Shown here piece by piece: positions 12,868 through 15,276 of a stretch of 15,276 nt of DNA; the first letter of the stretch is position 1, and the number at the start of each line of letters is the position of its first letter. A program made the position numbers and the translations under genes. The stretch is from Rhodobacteraceae bacterium UBA6273 (GTDB lineage Bacteria; Pseudomonadota; Alphaproteobacteria; Rhodobacterales; Rhodobacteraceae), in the NCBI GenBank assembly GCA_002440625.1, contig DJUV01000090.1, forward strand, positions 1-15,276. The letters are read 5' to 3'. A model generated the notes under the pieces. The model did no database searches, had not been told where the DNA came from, and was given only the letters and a program-made list of their open reading frames with translations.

Positions 12868-14295
12868 TCACATGTTGTAGGCGCTTTCGCCATGCGAGGT
12901 CTGGTCCAGACCCTGGCGCTCATCTTCCGCCGCCGGCCGGATGCCGAAGACCATGTCGATGATCTTGAAGAGGATGAAGGACACCACACCCGACCAGAAC
13001 ACTGTGACCAGCACCGCCTTGATCTGCGTGACGATTTGCCCGGACATCGAATACTCGCCAACGACCGCCGGGAACTGGGTGTAGTCGAAGAAACCCTGCC
13101 CGCCGAGCGACGGATCCGCGACAATCGCCGTGCCGATGGCGCCGATGATGCCGCCGATGCCGTGGACGCCGAAGACGTCGAGGCTGTCGTCATAGCCGAG
13201 TTTCTTCTTTACCACTGACACGAAGAAGTAGCAGACCGGCGACACGACAAGACCGAGGACAATGGCGCCCATCGGCGCGGCGAAGCCCGAGGCCGGGGTG
13301 ATCGCGACAAGGCCCGCGACAGCCCCCGTGACCGCGCCCAGAAGCGACGGGCGGCCGTGGTGGACCTGTTCGACAATGCTCCAGCTCAGCGCCGCCGCTG
13401 CGGTGGCGACGAATGTGTTGAGGAAGGCAAGCGCCGCAAGGCCATTCGCTTCGAGGTTGGAACCGGCGTTGAAGCCGAACCAGCCGACCCAGAGGAGCGA
13501 GGCGCCGATCATCGTCATCGTCAGGCTGTGCGGCGCGAGGTTTTCCCGCCCGTAGCCGACACGCTTGCCGACCACGATGCAGCCAACCAGCCCTGCGATC
13601 CCGGCGTTGATGTGAACGACCGTGCCGCCGGCGAAGTCGAGCGCGCCCATGCCCCAGAGCAGGCCGTAGTCCGTCGGCGCGTCCGGCAGGAAGTCCGGGC
13701 CGGCCCAGTACCAGACCATATGCGCCATCGGGAAATAGACGATGGTCAGCCAGGCGACGACGAAGAGCATCAGCGGCCAGAACTTGATCCGTTCGGCGAA
13801 GGCGCCGACGATCAGCGCCGGCGTGATGCAGGCGAAGGTCATCTGGAAGATGACGAAGGCATATTCCGGGATATAGACGTTGTTCGAGAAGGTCGCGGCA
13901 TAGGTGCCGGTGTTGACACCGGCAAGGAAGGCCTTCGACAGGCCGCCGACATAGGGACCACCGGACGTGAAGGCGAGCGAGTAGCCGTAAGCGACCCAGA
14001 TGATCGCCGCGACCGAGACGATCATGAACACCTGCATCAAGAGGCTGAGCATGTTCTTGGTGCGCACGAGCCCACCGTAGAAAAGCGCCAGCGCCGGGAT
14101 CGACATCAGCAGGACGAGGGCCGATGAGACCATCATCCAGGTCGTGTCGCCCTTGTCGACCATGCCGGCCATCGCGGCGGCGTCAGGCGCCTTGATCGGC
14201 CCGGCGGATGCCGCCTCCTGCGCCAGGGACGGCAGCGCCCCCAGAAGGGCTGCGAGCCCCCCCATTCCCATAGCTTTCTTCATCTTGTTCCCCAT
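12868..14295 (-). CDS. amtB: Ammonium transporter AmtB
   Basis: An inner-membrane trimeric ammonium channel that is blocked by the PII protein GlnK when nitrogen is plentiful. The 475-residue protein has a signal-like N-terminus (hydrophobic GLAALLGALPSLAQEA) and eleven hydrophobic spans. Pore residues match E. coli AmtB: Phe154 and Phe275 (Phe gate), Trp195, Asp220 and the twin histidines His228 (VVHINAG) and His378 (FGVHGIGG). A loop about 13 residues longer than in E. coli (around WAGPDFLPDAPTDYG) lies before Asp220. The cytoplasmic tail ends ERQGLDQTSHGESAYNM. I choose ATG 14295, with GGGGGC eight bases upstream. Alternatives are GTG 14313, overlapping the glnK stop, and ATG 14283. It follows glnK after 14 bases, the classical glnK-amtB operon. 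Confidence 0.96.
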   Translation of the reverse strand: MGNKMKKAMGMGGLAALLGALPSLAQEAASAGPIKAPDAAAMAGMVDKGDTTWMMVSSALVLLMSIPALALFYGGLVRTKNMLSLLMQVFMIVSVAAIIWVAYGYSLAFTSGGPYVGGLSKAFLAGVNTGTYAATFSNNVYIPEYAFVIFQMTFACITPALIVGAFAERIKFWPLMLFVVAWLTIVYFPMAHMVWYWAGPDFLPDAPTDYGLLWGMGALDFAGGTVVHINAGIAGLVGCIVVGKRVGYGRENLAPHSLTMTMIGASLLWVGWFGFNAGSNLEANGLAALAFLNTFVATAAAALSWSIVEQVHHGRPSLLGAVTGAVAGLVAITPASGFAAPMGAIVLGLVVSPVCYFFVSVVKKKLGYDDSLDVFGVHGIGGIIGAIGTAIVADPSLGGQGFFDYTQFPAVVGEYSMSGQIVTQIKAVLVTVFWSGVVSFILFKIIDMVFGIRPAAEDERQGLDQTSHGESAYNM

Positions 14296-14309
14296 AGTGA
14301 AAGCCCCCG

Positions 14310-14648
14310 TCACAGCGCGTCGTCGCCGGTCTCACCGGTGCGAACCCTCAGCGCCTGTTCGAGATCGAGCACGAAGATCTTGCCGTCACCGATCTTGTCG
14401 GTCTTGGCGACCTTGCGGATGGTGTCGACCACCTCGTCAGCCAGCGTGTCGGCCACCGCGATCTCAAGCTTGACCTTTGGCACGAAGTTCACGGCGTATT
14501 CGGCACCGCGATAGATTTCGGTATGGCCCGACTGGGTGCCAAAACCCTTGATCTCACTCACCATCATGCCCCGCACGCCAACCGCGGTCAGCGCTTCGCG
14601 GACCTCGTCGAGCTTGTAGGGCTTCACAGCCGCGATGATGTATTTCAC
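14310..14648 (-). CDS. glnK: Nitrogen regulatory protein PII, GlnK
   Basis: A small trimeric signal protein that senses 2-oxoglutarate and ATP/ADP, is uridylylated by GlnD, and gates AmtB. It has exactly 112 residues, the family length. The T-loop carries Tyr51 in RGAEYAVNFVPK, the uridylylation site. The KIGDGKIFV B-loop and the C-terminal VRTGE are intact. I call it GlnK rather than GlnB because it sits directly before amtB and has the GlnK-like NFVPK and IAVAD segments. The start is GTG at 14648 (no in-frame ATG fits), preceded by AGGAGAGGGG. In this group transcription is normally under NtrB/NtrC. I saw no consensus sigma-54 -24/-12 element upstream, which would not be unexpected in Rhodobacter-like bacteria, some of which use NtrC with the housekeeping sigma factor. 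Confidence 0.95.
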   Translation of the reverse strand: MKYIIAAVKPYKLDEVREALTAVGVRGMMVSEIKGFGTQSGHTEIYRGAEYAVNFVPKVKLEIAVADTLADEVVDTIRKVAKTDKIGDGKIFVLDLEQALRVRTGETGDDAL

Positions 14649-14902
14649 ATCCCCTCTCCTCGTATCTGTCCGACCCGGATGGCGGGCCCGGTTCAAAAGG
14701 GGACGCCGCAGCGCAGCAAGGCAAGAAACCGCGCAGCGAACGGGGCGAGGAATCGTCAAGTTTGCTTACTTTTTGCGCATCTCGGTCATTGAGATGAATT
14801 ATTGAGCAGTCCGGAAAGCAAATCGGTCATCGCCAGCGCTCCACATTCCCGACGCGAACCTGTATCCTGCGGGCAAACGAGCAGAGAACAGGTCACGACC
14901 CA
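14649..14902. promoter_or_regulatory. Divergent control region between glnK-amtB and the PBP gene
   Basis: These 254 bp separate divergent genes; I see no gene in them. The AT-rich middle (about 14757-14815) holds CATCTC-N7-GAGATG (14778-14796). A direct repeat with minus-strand reading ATGACCGA-NN-TGC occurs twice, TCGGTCAT being at 14782-14789 and 14823-14830, 41 bases apart. The first copy lies inside the inverted repeat. A possible promoter toward the PBP gene is TTGCGC (14773-14778), 18 bases, AATTAT (14797-14802). A possible -10 for glnK is AATAAT on the minus strand (14804-14799). Regulatory use is inferred. Confidence 0.45.
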
Positions 14903-15276
14903 ATGAAAAGACCGGGTGGGAGACGGCCCCCGCTGGCCGCCGAACGGCGTTATGCGCCCGAGCCGCCTCAGCCGAAGGCGAAGCCGGCACCTAAGACACG
15001 GACGCCGAGCAGGGCTGCGTCCGCCCCGCGCGGGGGAAGCTGGCCCGTGCGGATGCTCACCGGCACCGTCGGGTTTTTCTGGCGCCTGTTCTGGGCCATC
15101 GGCTGGCGCATCGCGGCGGTGCTCGCGATCATCATCGGCCTCGCCACCTTCTACTTCTACGCCCAGTTGCCGCCGCTCGCCGACCTGATCGACGCGCGGA
15201 GCAAGGGGTCGGTGACGATGCTGGATCGCAACGGCAAGGTCTTTGCCTGGCGCGGCGAGACCTTCGGCGGCAAGGT
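14903..15276 (+). CDS. Class A penicillin-binding protein (N-terminal part)
   Basis: Only 124 codons are in the window; the gene continues past the right edge. The protein starts with a basic, proline-rich cytoplasmic tail (1-50). A single membrane anchor follows at about residues 64-86 (IGWRIAAVLAIIIGLATFYF). Then comes the start of the periplasmic part, LPPLADLIDARSKGSVTMLDRNGKVFAWRGE, where the short ADLIDAR...VTMLDRNGKVF segment just before the glycosyltransferase (GT51) domain is typical of bifunctional PBP1-type enzymes. Such proteins polymerise lipid II and crosslink stem peptides. The GT51 and transpeptidase catalytic motifs lie beyond the window, so PBP1A, PBP1B/1C or a monofunctional form cannot be separated and no symbol is given. 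The ATG at 14903 has only a weak purine stretch (AGAACAGG) upstream. Confidence 0.82.
   Translation, partial: MKRPGGRRPPLAAERRYAPEPPQPKAKPAPKTRTPSRAASAPRGGSWPVRMLTGTVGFFWRLFWAIGWRIAAVLAIIIGLATFYFYAQLPPLADLIDARSKGSVTMLDRNGKVFAWRGETFGGK

Noticed and set aside
13357..14127. 256-residue open frame antisense to amtB
   Set aside because: It is a shadow of amtB with the Asp/Arg/Gly-rich pattern expected from the complement of a membrane-protein gene.
14649..14902. Sigma-54 promoter upstream of glnK
   Set aside because: I searched for GG-N10-GC in a TGGCAC-N5-TTGC context on the minus strand and found no convincing match.
1..15276. tRNA, rRNA, tmRNA, CRISPR array, IS element or prophage gene
   Set aside because: No cloverleaf or rRNA-like segment, no regularly spaced repeats, no transposase, integrase or terminal repeats were seen on either strand. 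smpB is present but ssrA is not in the window.

Overview
The window is high-GC, densely coding DNA whose gene families and protein sequences fit an alphaproteobacterium of the Rhodobacterales (Rhodobacteraceae-like). This is a judgement from protein style and gene content: an acyl-CoA dehydrogenase with the DmdC-type N-terminal extension, a Sua5-type TsaC, a stand-alone MnmD, a glnK-amtB pair and an Slt-type transglycosylase next to dapA. No rRNA, tRNA, CRISPR array, insertion sequence or phage gene is visible. Twelve complete protein genes that I can name to family level, one complete unrecognised gene and two partial genes at the edges account for almost everything; no gene-free stretch exceeds 300 bases.

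Layout. At 1-496 (-) is the N-terminal part of an acyl-CoA dehydrogenase, divergent from tsaC (636-1577, +), which makes the threonylcarbamoyl-AMP used for tRNA t6A. Facing tsaC is an FAD-dependent amine oxidoreductase (1581-2630, -), transcribed away from mnmD (2674-3360, +). mnmD overlaps an EamA/DMT transporter gene (3357-4235, +). An Slt-type lytic transglycosylase (4321-6264, -) and dapA (6414-7289, +) diverge from one 149-bp region with apparently back-to-back promoters. dapA is followed by a small, compositionally atypical, unrecognised gene (7311-7634) and a strong intrinsic terminator. Then come a YtcJ-type amidohydrolase (7788-9440) with a GNAT-like gene (9485-10165), smpB (10215-10685), and an apparent operon of sseA (10754-11605) and a class I aspartate/aromatic aminotransferase (11617-12795) that ends in a second strong terminator. 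On the other strand, glnK (14648-14310) precedes amtB (14295-12868), giving PII-controlled ammonium uptake. A class A penicillin-binding protein gene starts at 14903 and runs off the window.

How the genes work together. Three genes are tRNA-modification related (tsaC, mnmD and, by inference, the FAD oxidoreductase as the MnmC(o)-like partner of MnmD). Three concern the cell wall (slt, dapA as source of the diaminopimelate branch, and the PBP). sseA with the aminotransferase could form a cysteine to 3-mercaptopyruvate to sulfane-sulfur route. glnK-amtB senses nitrogen and imports ammonium.

I see no clearly novel multi-gene system. The points most worth checking are the split MnmC-like divergent pair, the apparently leaderless smpB, a nested hairpin in the dapA leader, the atypical 107-residue gene, and repeats in the glnK/PBP intergenic region. 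Promoters and operators are read by eye from short motifs and are tentative.
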